In this document: in pieces, positions 1 to 9,137 of the stretch
How positions within the stretch are numbered: the first letter of the stretch is position 1
Layout: each line of letters starts with the position of its first letter
Assembly (NCBI GenBank): GCA_016717855.1
Contig: JADKEV010000067.1
Span: 1 to 47,904, forward strand
DNA from: Betaproteobacteria bacterium
GTDB taxonomy: Bacteria > Pseudomonadota > Gammaproteobacteria > Burkholderiales > Casimicrobiaceae
Direction of reading: 5' to 3'
DNA length: 47,904 bases
Made by a program: the position numbers and the translations under genes
The notes under the pieces: model-generated
The model's input: only the letters and a program-made list of their open reading frames with translations
Database searches by the model: none
What the model was told of the DNA's origin: nothing

Positions 1-1429
1 GCCGAACGCGGTGCCGCTCATCCGCGCGTCGGAGATGCCGGACCATGTCCTTGACGCCTGGCGCGCCCAGCTTCGCGGGGATCGGCAAGTACCCTTGCCT
101 CCGGGCATCCCCGCTGCGCCTAATCGGGCCGGCGTTCGCTGCAGGACCAGGAAATCATCCGGGCACGGCGTCCAGGTCCGGCGCGGTCGATGCGTGCGGC
201 GAGGTCCGCGAGCGACGCGGAACACCACGGCGCGGCCCGTGCTTCGCCGAACGCCGGGAGTCGGCCGACGAATGCGTCGGCGAGGACCGCTCCGCGCGGG
301 CGCGCAGGCCGAGCAGCACGGCCCGGCCACCGCCGATCGACGGGATGCCCAGTGGCGGCGCAGATAACACCCTGCGGTCAGCCCGGCCCCGCTCCGCGGC
401 GATGCTCTCGCCCAGCGTCCCGCCGGACACCGTAGGCACGTCGATGCAGCAACGGCGCGAGCTCGCGCAGCACCGCCGACAGGCCGCCCGCCTCGCGGAA
501 GATGCTCCATGTAGTGCTGGCCGGAGGGCTTCGAGGTCGACCAGCACCGGCACCTTGCGCTCGAGCGCGTTGAACTGGTCCAACGACACCGCGACGCCGA
601 CCCGGCGGCGATCGCGGTCAGGTGAATGAGCGCGTTGGTTGAGCCGCCGATCGCCAGCAGCAACCAGCGCATTCGCGAACGACTTTGCGGTTGCGATCCT
701 CGCGTCGGGGCGACCGGCCGCGCGATTCACCACTGCCACGGCGGCCCCCGGTCGCCTCGCCAGCGCGAGGCCTGCAGCACGGGAATCGCCGCGGTGGCGG
801 CGGCGCCATGCCGAGCACTTCGGACAGGGGACATGGTGCTCGCGGTGCCCATCACCCACGCGCACGTGCCGGCGGTGGGGGCGAGGCGTTGCGCTCGATC
901 CGCTTTCGGTGTCGCTCACGTGCCCGCGCGAAAGCGCGCCCAGAAGCGGCGGCAGTCGGTGCAGGCGCCCGGGCGCTCGCCGCGGTGCGTGCGGGTGAGC
1001 ATCGGCGCGGCGGGGATGACGATCGCCGGCACGTTTCGCGGACGCCGCCGCCATCAGCTGCGCCGGCACGGTCTTGTCGCGCCGCCGATCACACTCACCG
1101 CGTCGACCGGCTGCGCGCGGATCATCTCACGGCGTCCAGCGCCATCAGGTTGCGCTGATACGGCTGGTCGGATACGAGAACGACTCGCGAGCGAGATGGT
1201 CGGGAAATCCATCGGCAGGCCGCCCGCATCACGCCGCGCTTCACCGCGGCGATGAGCTGCGACGGCCGCATGGCAGGGATTGAAGTCGCTGCAGAAATTG
1301 GTGATGCCGACGACCGGACGCGCCAGCGTCGTCCGAATAACCCAACGCCTTGATGAAGGCCTTGCGCAGAACAGCGAGAACGCGTCGTCGCCGTAGCTGG
1401 CAGAGCCCGCGACGGATGCCGCTGCTCAT
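1..1429 (-). CDS. IlvD/Edd-family dehydratase (sugar-acid dehydratase-like), 3' end cut by window edge, frameshifted
   Basis: This is a member of the IlvD/Edd family of iron-sulfur dehydratases, which convert dihydroxy acids or sugar acids to 2-keto-3-deoxy acids in the cytosol. Reading across several frameshifts gives family landmarks in order: KAFIKALGYSDDA, TNFCSDFNPCHAA (a cluster cysteine), QLIAAVKRGVMRAGGLPMDF, a GGCDKTVPAQLMAAASA block, LGMAPPP, a NALVA.GG.TN..VHLTAIA block, LDQFNALERKVPVLVDL, TVSGGTLGE, and at the window edge KDMVRISDARMSGTAFG near the family C terminus. The ATG start overlaps the stop of the upstream DapA-like gene (ATGA), so the two are translationally coupled. With a DapA-type partner, a sugar-acid dehydratase (arabonate or similar) is more likely than branched-chain amino acid synthesis, but substrate is inference. 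The frameshifts look like sequencing error. Confidence 0.85.
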
Positions 1430-2129
1430 GCCGTCGCAGCCGTCGCGTCCAGTTGAAACGCAAGCGCCTCGACGGCGCCTGAACACCCGGTCTTAAGCTC
1501 GCTCGCCAGCGCCGTAAGCGGCGGGCGCACGACGTTCCGCCGGTGGCGCCCGTGCCGCGAGAGGATCGCCTTGTTGGCCGGCACCAGCGATACTTCTCTG
1601 CAACGCCGCGCGCAGCGCGGTGCGCCGCTGCTGCGCGTCGGCGTCCGGTCCGGTCCAGTTGTCGATCAGTTCCCCGCATCGGCCTGACGTTGATGTTCGA
1701 GGTCGCCGAGATGAACCGGTGCCGCCGTTGCGCAGGCCGTCGAGCAGGAAGGTCTCGCTGCCGAAAGACTTCGAATCCCGGGGAACCCTGAAGCATCGCC
1801 GCGGTGTTCTTCCAGTCGCCGGAGCTGTCCTGACCCCCGACCACGGTTCCCGGAAAGTCCTTGAGCAAACGCGCGATCAGCGGCAGCGAAAAAGCCGACG
1901 CTGGCCATCGGCGGATGTGATAGGTTCAAGCGCAGCCGCCGGTCGCCGACGCGCTGGATCAGTTCGGCGATGCCCGCGTAGAGCCCGTCGTCGCTGACGC
2001 CCCGTTGGCGCCTTCATTGAGGAGCCACTTGCAGTGCGCGACGAAGAGCTTGCTGTCGACGGACAGGTCGGCATGAAAAGGCGTGCAGGCCGGGACGAAA
2101 ACACCGCGCGGCGATGGTCTGGCAGTCAT
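1426..2129 (-). CDS. Dihydrodipicolinate synthase (DapA) family protein, internally shortened and frameshifted
   Basis: The N terminus reads MTARPSPRGVFVPACTPFHA and then LSVDSKLFVAHCKWLLNEGA, the standard opening of DapA-family class I aldolases and dehydratases. The C-terminal half is also clear: VSDDGLYAGIAELIQRVGD, LPLIARLLKDFPGTVVG, DSSGDWKNTAAMLQ, a segment LLDGLRNGGTGFISAT and VRPPLTALASEL. About 70 residues that normally lie between GANG and GVSDDG are missing. The Schiff-base lysine before DSSGD reads as Gln, best explained by two compensating homopolymer errors. GGAG lies 9 bases before the ATG, and a good promoter lies upstream. Next to an IlvD-type dehydratase the likely role is dehydration of a 2-keto-3-deoxy sugar acid rather than lysine synthesis; that is inferred from family pairing. 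Confidence 0.82.
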
Positions 2130-2158
2130 GGGGATTTGCTCCGGAAACGCGAGCGGTC

Positions 2159-2187
2159 ATTATAGGGGACGGACTGCGTTTTCTCCA
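2159..2187 (-). promoter_or_regulatory. Predicted sigma70 promoter of the DapA-IlvD operon
   Basis: On the minus strand a perfect -10 box TATAAT (2159-2164) is preceded by a 17-base spacer and TGGAGA (2182-2187, four of six matches to TTGACA). Transcription would start near 2152, giving a leader of about 23 bases with GGAG before the ATG at 2129. Confidence 0.55.
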
Positions 2188-2291
2188 GCCGCGACTTCAC
2201 CGTCAAATTCACCTTCCGTTTGACCGGCGTAAGACACTCGGGGACATTGCGGGGCGCGTCAAACAAAGACAAACCTCCGGAGGATCACGTC

Positions 2292-3278
2292 ATGAAAACT
2301 GTCCGGCTGCTTCGCCGCCGCCGCTACACTTGCCTGCCCGGCCAGCTGCGCCTTCGCCCAGTCCCGGCCCGCCAAGCCCATCCACCTCACCGTCCCTTCG
2401 CGCCCGGCGGCCAGTCCGATATCGTCGCGCGCGCACCGTCGCCGAGAAGCTTCGCCCGACGGCTTGGCCGGCCGGTCGGTCGAGAACAGGCGGGGCGCGA
2501 CGACCATCGGCCGACTTCGTCGCCAAGTCACCCGCCGACGGCTACACCCATCCGGGTCCCGCGCCCGCGCTGTTCCCGATCACCCAATACGCGTGTCCGA
2601 AGCCGCCCTACGACTCGCGCAAGGACTTCACGCCGGTGACGTTGCTGGTGACCAATCCGATGGTGGTGACGGTCAACGCGAACGTGCCCGCGAAGAACCC
2701 CTGCGGAGTTCGTAGCTGATGAAGGCGCAGCCGGCAAGCTAACGTCTACGGCTCCGCCCGGCAACGGCAGCCCTAGGCACGTCGCGACCGAGATGTTCAA
2801 GAAAGCGCGCGGGCTCGATGCCGTGCACATCCCTACAAAGGCGGCGGGCCGGCGGTCATCGACCTGGTCGGCGGACAGATCTCGTTCACGTTCGCCAGCC
2901 CGCTGAAGTGATGCAGCACGAAGAGCGAATGCTGCGCGTGCTGGTCACGACCTCGGGCCGGCTGTCGTACTGGCCCGAAGTGCCGATTTTGTGGTCGAGA
3001 GCGGTTATCCCGACTACGAAGCGTTGGAGCTGGTTTGGCGTGGTCGTTCTGGCCGGCAGACGCCGCGGGACATCGTCGCCAGGCTCGCCACCGAGATCAG
3101 CGCGATCCTGGCCACGCCGGAAGTCAAGGAGCGCCTCGCCGCGCAGGGCGCCGAAGCCGCGACCGCCACGCCGGAAGAGTTCGGCCGTTTCCTCGACCGC
3201 GAGCACGCGCGCTGGTCGGTGGCCGTGAAGGCGGCCAACGTCAAGATCGAATGGGACAGCTGTCGGCCGTTGCCGTAG
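2292..3278 (+). CDS. Tripartite tricarboxylate transporter substrate-binding protein (TctC/Bug family), frameshifted
   Basis: This encodes a periplasmic solute-binding protein of the TctC/Bug family. Readable blocks across frames are RPAKPIHLTVPFAPGGQSDI, ENRAGA, FVAKSPADGYT, SRKDFTPVTLLVTNPMVVTV, a VHIPYKGG..AVIDLVGGQI block, and the C-terminal KERLAAQGAEAATATPEEFG and VKAANVKIEWDS. Family length is about 325 residues and the span fits. The start is set by ATG with GGAGG at 2279-2283, 8 bases upstream. No TctA or TctB membrane partner lies nearby, so it is an orphan receptor as is usual in Burkholderiales. A sulfatase follows directly, and the same pairing recurs at 5.7-8.2 kb. The TAG stop lies inside a dispersed palindromic repeat. 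The many frameshifts are probably sequence error. Confidence 0.88.
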
Positions 3279-3305
3279 GATGGGTGGAGCGAAGCGACAC
3301 CCATC
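3275..3305 (+). repeat. Dispersed intergenic palindrome (GTAGGATGGGTGGAGC type), copy 1
   Basis: GTAGGATGGGTGGAGCGAAG followed by CGACACCCATC forms an imperfect hairpin (GATGGGT pairing with ACCCATC). The same element occurs at 32478-32508, inverted at 32608-32635 and 32656-32685, and degenerate at 17721-17744. It includes the stop codon of the TctC gene. Confidence 0.75.
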
Positions 3306-3383
3306 TCGGCAAGTGGGTCGCACAGACCCACTCGCGGATCCGAACTCGTTCCGCATCACGCACGGCCAACCCCGGAGAAACGG

Positions 3384-5670
3384 TCGAAAGAACCCAAGAC
3401 GTATCCGGAAGGCACGCCGTTCACCGGCACCATCGGGCGCACGGCGGGCGAGTCCGAACCCGCGTGGCCGGTGCCCCCAAAGGCGAAGCCCGGCGCGCCA
3501 AACGTGCTGGTGCTGCTGCTCGACGACGTCGGCTTCGCGCAGCTCGGCTGCTACGGCTCCGACATCCGGACGCCCACCTTTGACCGCCTCGCCGCGGGCG
3601 GGCTGCGCTACCGCGACTTCCACACCACCGCGATCTGCTCACCGACCCGCGCGTGCCTGCTCACCGGACGCAACCATCACTCCAACGGCGTGGGCATCAT
3701 CCAGGAAATGGCGACGGGCTTCCCCGGCTACAACGGATGGTCCCGCGCGAAAACGGTTTCCTCTCCGAGACGCTGCTGCAGCAGGGCTACGCGACGTTCG
3801 CGGTCGGCAAGTGGCACCTGACGCAGGCCGGCGAGTCGGCGTCGGGCGCGTCCAAGGCGCGGCTGGCCGCTCGCGCGGCTTCGAGCGCTATTACGGCTTC
3901 CTGGGCGGCAAGACCAACCAGTGGGCGCCCACGCTGGTCCACGACAGTCACTACATCGATCCGCCGCGAACGCCCGAGGAGGGCTATCACCTGAACGCGG
4001 ATCTCGCCGATCACGCGATCGAGTTCCTGACCGACCTGCGGCACCGGCGCGCCGGACAAGCCGTTCTTCATGTACTACTGCCTGGGCGCGGGCACGCGCC
4101 GCATCACGTCGAGCCGGAGTGGGCCGACCCGCTACCCCGGGCCAATACGACAAGGGCTGGGACCACTGGCGCGAGGAGTCTTCGCGCGGCAGGCGGGCCG
4201 GGCATCGCGCCCCGGAACGCAGTCTCGCCGCGGCCGCCGTGGGTCAAGGAGGGATTCGCTGTCCGCCGACGCGCGCCGTCTGTACGCGCGGCAGCACGAA
4301 GTCTTCGCCGGATTCCTGGAACAGACGGACCATCACATCGGGCGCGTCATCGATTTCCTGGCGACGCTGGGCGAGCTCGACAACACGATTGTCGTGCTGG
4401 CATCGGACAACGGCGCCAGCGCCGAAGGCGGCGAACACGGCTCGTTCAACGAATTGGTCGGTTTCCCAACCGCGTCTCGCCGACCATCGAGCAGAACCGG
4501 GAGCGCCTCGACGAATGGGGCAGCGTGCGCTCGTACCCGAACCACTCGTGGGGCTGGGCGTGGGCGGGCAACACGCCGCTGCGGCGCTGGAAGCGCTACC
4601 TGCACCAGGGCGGGATGAGCGACCCGCTGATCGTCCACTGGCCAAAGGGAATTGCCGCGCGCGGCGAGGTGCGCGGACAGTACGTGCACGTCGTCGACCT
4701 GGCGCCGACGATCCTCGAAGCGCTCGCGCTCGAGCCGCCGCACTGACCAACGGCGTCACGCAGCGGCCGCTGGAAGGCGTGAGCTTCGCGCACACTTCGC
4801 CGACGGCGCCGCGCCGACGAACAAGCGCGTCCAATACTACGAGATGATCGGCTCGCGCGCGCTGTGGGCCGACGGCTGGAAGGCGGTCGTCGAGCAGCCG
4901 CAGGGCGGGCCGCTCGACGAAGCACTGCTCGCCAAACAGCGCTGGGAGCTCTATCACGTCGCCGAGGACTTTTCCGAATGCGCGGACCTGGCCGCGACGC
5001 ATCCCGGCAAACTCGCCGAGCTGATCGAGCGCTGGTGGGTCGAGGCCGGCAAGTACAACGTGCTGCCGCTGATTCGCGGATGCGGACGCGATGTCGGAGC
5101 GCGTTCATCGCCGGCAGCGCCCAGAGCCGCTACGTCTACTATCCCAACGGTGCGCCGCTGTTCGAGTACACCGCGGTGAACCTGAAGGATCGCTCGCACG
5201 TGATCACAGCTGAAGTCGAGATCCCTCCCGGCGGCGCCGAAGGCGTGCTGCTGGCGCACGGCAGCTGGTTTGCCGGGTATTCGCTCTACATCAAGGACCG
5301 GCGCCTGCACTACGTGCACAACCACCTGGGTCTTGCCGAATACCGGATCAGCTCGACGGAAGAGATCGGGCCGGGCAAGGCGACGTTGCAGTTCCGCTTC
5401 ACCCGCACCGGCCTTCATCGCGGCACCGGCGCGCTCTACCTGGGCAACCGGCTGATCGGCGAAGGCGAGATTCCGCACACCGTGCCGGCCGTGATCGAGA
5501 CCTCGGGTGAAGGCCTGTGCTGCGGCTACGATAGCGGGCTGCCGGTCACCGATCACTACCGCGCGCCGTTCCGTTTCACGGGCAAGATCGCGCGCGTCGT
5601 GGTCGACGTGGGCGACGTAGCCGTAGTGGATGCGGAGGCTCAGCTGCGCTCCGCGATGACCGATCATTGA
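3384..5670 (+). CDS. Arylsulfatase (type I, formylglycine-dependent) with C-terminal beta-sandwich domain, multiply frameshifted
   Basis: This is a large type I sulfatase that hydrolyses sulfate esters. Family blocks in order: YPEGTPFTGTIGRTAGESEP, APNVLVLLLDDVGFAQLGCY, the active-site segment AICSPTRACLLTGRNHHSNG (CxPxR, whose Cys is converted to formylglycine), VGKWHLT, RGFERYYGFLGG, PPRTPEEGYHLNADLADHAI, TDHHIGRVIDFLATLGELDN, VVLASDNGASAEGG, GWAWAGNTPLRRWKRY, SDPLIVHWPKGI, WELYHVAEDFSECADL and VEAGKYNVLP. A C-terminal region of about 180 residues (ITAEVEIPPGGAEGVLLAHG, then GKIARVVVDVGDV) follows, as in the roughly 760-residue arylsulfatases. At least eight frameshifts split the frame. The true start is not resolved; the coordinate is the first codon in the homologous frame. 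No sulfatase-maturase gene is in the window. Confidence 0.88.
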
Positions 5671-5730
5671 GTCCAGGGAATATTCCTGCGACCGGGATTT
5701 GAGATCCGAGATGGAACATAGGAGAAACGG

Positions 5731-6683
5731 ATGAACAAGGCATCAGCATGGTTGTTGGCATTTGCAGTCGGCGCATGGTCGGCGTGCGCCGCGGCGCAGG
5801 GCTATCCGTCGAAGCCGATCAAGCTGATCGTGCCTTGCCCGCCGGGGCAACACCGACATCGTCGCGCGGATTTTCGGCGCGAAACTCTCCGAGCGGCTCG
5901 GGCAGCCAATCGTCTACGACAACCGTGGCGGCGCGGCAGGCAGGATCGGCGCGGCCGTCGCGGCCAAGTCGCCGGCTGACGGCTACACGCTGGTCATCGG
6001 CGATCTCGGCACGCTGGTCATCGCTTCGTTCGCAGACCCCAACCTCCAATACAGCCCCACCAAGGATTTCGCCCCGATCTCGCTGGTGACATCGGTTTCG
6101 ATCGTGGTCACCGCCAATCCGGACTTTCCGGTCAACACGTTTCGAGTTCCTGGCGCGGGCGCGCGCGAACCCGGGCAAGTTGACTTACGCCACCGGCGGC
6201 GCGGGCGGGCCTGGCCACCTGGCGTTCGAGATGCTGCGCTCGATGGCCAAGATCGACATCGTCCACGTCCCCTACAAGGGCGGCGCGCCGGCCATCGTCG
6301 ACACGATCGGCGGCCGCGTCGACGTGCTGGTCGACGGCTCGGCGTTCGGCCAGTTGAAGGGCGGCAAGCTCAAGGCGCTGGCCGTCACCGGTCCGCGGCT
6401 GCCGGCGCTGCCGGACGTGCCGGGCATCGGCGAGTCGGTGCCGGGATTCAATTTCACCAACTGGTGGGGCTTCCTCGCGCCCGCCGGCACACCGCCCGAG
6501 GCGGTGGCGCGCCTGAACGACGAGTTCACGCAGATCGCCGCGCTGCCGGAAATCCGCGAGCGCCTCTCCACGCTGGGCCTGGCGGCGCAAAGCGGCACGC
6601 CGCAACAACTGGGCGACCTGATCCGCACCGAGACCGAGAAGGTCGCCCGGATCGTCAGGGAAGCCGGCGTCAAGTTCGAATAG
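5731..6683 (+). CDS. Tripartite tricarboxylate transporter substrate-binding protein (TctC/Bug family), two frameshifts
   Basis: The protein begins with a Sec signal peptide (MNKASAWLLAFAVGAWSACA, then AAQ before mature GYPSKPIKLIVP). Family motifs follow: NTDIVARIFGAKLSERLGQP, NRGGAAG, VAAKSPADGYTLVIGDLGT, LTYATGGAGGPGHLAFEML, a block VHVPYKGGAPAIVDTIGGRV, ALAVTGPRLPALPDVPGIGE, WWGFLAPAGTPPEAVARLN and the terminal VREAGVKFE. Expected length is about 317 residues. Indels lie near 5843 (in the GGGG after CPPG) and near 6140. AGGAGAAACGG precedes the ATG. The stop is 3 bases before the next sulfatase start, so the two are co-transcribed. The ligand is unknown; adjacency suggests it is linked to the desulfated compound, which is inference. 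Confidence 0.9.
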
Positions 6684-6686
6684 GCC

Positions 6687-8152
6687 ATGACACGACAACC
6701 CAACATCCTCTGGTATTGCACCGATCAGCAGCGCTGGGACACCATCCGCGCATTGGGCCAGCCGCACATCGAGACGCCGACGCTCGACTGGCTGTGCGCC
6801 AACGGCGTCGCGTTCAACCGCGCGTACAGCCAGAGCCAGATCTGCACGCCGGCGCGGGCGAGCTTCCTCACGGGCGCTACCCGGCATCGCACCATGTGTA
6901 TCGCAACGGCAACGCGTATTTTCCGGCGCACGAGAAGCTGGTGACGCGGCTGTTCGCCGACGCCGGCTACGACTGCGGGCTGGTCGGCAAGCTGCACCTG
7001 ACCGCGGCGAAGTACGCCTACGAGCGTCCCGACGACGGCTACCGGTCGTTCCTGTGGAGCCATCATCCGCATCCTGACTTCACGCGCGGCCACGACTACG
7101 AGACGTGGCTGCGTTGCGAGAAAAACGTCGATCCGGTCGAGCTGTACGCGCCGCACAACCATTTCTGCGGCCCCGGCGTCGCGGCGGAATACCACCAGAC
7201 GACGTGGGTCAGCGAGATGGCGATCCGATTCATCAACGAAAAGCGCGACACGCCGTGGCTGCTCTCGCTCAATCCGTTCGATCCGCACGCACCGTTCGAC
7301 GCGCCGCCCGAGTACCTGGCGGCTGGATCCGGCAAAGCTGCCGATGCCGCTGTTCCGCGATTCCGACATCGAACAGCAGAAGCTGTTTCTCGGAATCGAC
7401 CAGCAGACCAAGGTGGCGGTCGACCCGCGCCTGCGGCGGAAGTCCGGGCCGGTGGTCGAGCGCGAGCACGACCTCGTCGCCTCGGCGCCGCCGAACCAGT
7501 ACGACGCGCTGGAGGTCAAGGCGAACTACTACGCGATGATCATGCTGATCGACGACCAGTTGAAGCGCATCGTCGACGCGCTGCGGACACCGGCCAGCTC
7601 GACAACACCATCATCGTCTTCCATGAGCGACCACGGCGAACTGCTGGGCGACCACGGGCTGATCTCAAGGCTGCCGCTTCTTCGAAGGCCTGGTGCACAT
7701 CCCGCTGATTTTCTCGTGGCCGGAGCGTTACGCGAAAGGCGTGCGCAGCGAAGCGCTGGTCGAGGCGGTCGACGTCGCGCCGACGCTGCTCGAAGCGGCT
7801 GGGCTGCCGGTGCCGGAGTCGATGCAGGGACGTTCGCTCGGCTCCCTGCTGGAAGGCCGGGCGGACGCGCACCGGCACAAGTCGTACGTGGTCACCGAGT
7901 TCCACGATTCGATCGGCGGGCGAAGCACCGACCACACCCACGGCTCGATGGTGTTCGACGGCCTACAAGAGCGTCGTCTATCACGGCCACCGGATCGGCG
8001 AACTCTACGACCTGCAGGACGATCCCGGCGAGTTCGACAACCTGTGGGACGACAACGGCGCGCGGGACCTGAAGCTCGAGCGCTTGAAAGCCCACCTCGA
8101 CGCGCTGGCCGGCACCATCAGCGCCGGACCGCCGCGGGCTGTCGACTATTGA
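6687..8152 (+). CDS. Sulfatase (type I alkaline-phosphatase superfamily), frameshifted
   Basis: This is a second, shorter sulfatase of roughly 485 residues. It opens MTRQPNILWYCTDQQRWDTI, with the metal-binding Asp in the CTDQQR motif. The active site reads QSQICTPARASFLTG (CxPxR with Cys). Later blocks are LFADAGYDCGLVGKLHLTAA, WLLSLNPFDPHAPFDAPPEY, NYYAMIMLIDDQLKRIVDAL, a TGQLDNTIIVFMSDHGE block, VHIPLIFSWPERYAKGVRSE, VDVAPTLLEAAGLPVPESMQ, GRSLGSLL and GELYDLQDDPGEFDNLWDD. The second metal site is the SDHGE block. Frameshifts lie near 6880, 7335, 7590, 7675 and 7965. There is no signal peptide, so it appears cytoplasmic, unlike its TctC partner. It belongs to the choline-sulfatase/N-sulfoglucosamine sulfohydrolase-like group, but substrate cannot be read from sequence. 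Confidence 0.88.
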
Positions 8153-8169
8153 ACAACGAGGACCGCATC

Positions 8170-9024
8170 ATGCCCGACACCCCCGCCACCACCCCCGTCT
8201 GGTTCATCACCGGCTGCTCGACCGGCCTCGGCCGCGCTCTTGCCGAACGTGTGCTGCAGGCCGGCGAGCGCTGCGTCGCGACCGCGCGCAACGTCGCGCA
8301 AATCGCCGACCTCGCCGCGACCTATCCGGACACCGCGCTCGCGCTGGCCCTGGACGTCAAGGATGGCACGCAAATCGAGGCGGCAGTGGGCAACGCGGTC
8401 GCCGCCTTCGGCCGCATCGACGTGCTCGTCAACAACGCCGGCCACGGTTATGCGGCCGCGGTCGAGGAAGGCGAGGATGCGGCGGTCCGGGCGATGTTCG
8501 AGACCAACTTCTTCGGCCTGGCGGCCGTGACCAGGCGCGTGCTGCCGCTGCTGCGCGCGCAGGGCGGCGGCCACATCATCAATGTGTCGTCGGTGGGCGG
8601 CATCGTCGGCAGCCAGTCCTCCGGCTACTACAACGCGTCCAAGTTCGCGGTGGAAGGACTGTCGCAGGCGCTGGCCCAGGAAGTCGCCCCGCTGGGCATC
8701 CGCGTGACGCTGGTCGAGCCCGGCCCGTTCCGCACCGACTTCATGGGACGCTCGATGACTTACCAGCGGAGCCCGATCGACGCCTACGCCGGCACCGCCG
8801 GCGCGCGGCGCGCGCAGATGAAGGCGAGCAGCGGCAAGCAGGCCGGCGATCCGGTGCGCGCGGCCGACGCGATCATCTTCGTCGCGAAATCCCCGAACCC
8901 GCCCCTGCACCTGGTGCTGGGGAAGAACGCGCTGGAACGCGTGCGCGCGAAGTGCGGCGAACTCCTGCGGACGATGGACCAGTGGGAGAAGGTGACGCTG
9001 GGCGCCGATTTTCCGGAGAGGTGA
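8170..9024 (+). CDS. Short-chain dehydrogenase/reductase (SDR)
   Basis: This is an intact 284-residue classical SDR. The NAD(P)-binding motif is TGCSTGLGR near residues 15-23, NNAG lies near residue 90, the catalytic Ser is in INVSSVGG and the catalytic pair is YYNASK near 158. The sequence VEPGPFRTDF after the active site is typical of the oxidoreductases annotated as SDR family oxidoreductase. It starts 17 bases after the sulfatase stop, with ACGAGGA upstream of the ATG, so it probably ends the TctC-sulfatase transcription unit. It could oxidise or reduce the alcohol released by the sulfatase; that is inference from position. From this gene rightwards the reading frames become clean. Confidence 0.93.
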   Translation: MPDTPATTPVWFITGCSTGLGRALAERVLQAGERCVATARNVAQIADLAATYPDTALALALDVKDGTQIEAAVGNAVAAFGRIDVLVNNAGHGYAAAVEEGEDAAVRAMFETNFFGLAAVTRRVLPLLRAQGGGHIINVSSVGGIVGSQSSGYYNASKFAVEGLSQALAQEVAPLGIRVTLVEPGPFRTDFMGRSMTYQRSPIDAYAGTAGARRAQMKASSGKQAGDPVRAADAIIFVAKSPNPPLHLVLGKNALERVRAKCGELLRTMDQWEKVTLGADFPER

Positions 9025-9137
9025 GCAAGCGGTGTTGCGGCCGGGTCCGCCAGTCCCTTCCCGGCCATATGTCCATCGAGCTTTCTGCTATTCTGCCCGT
9101 CGATCCGGCAGTTCTCGCAACGATCCTGGGGGGCATC

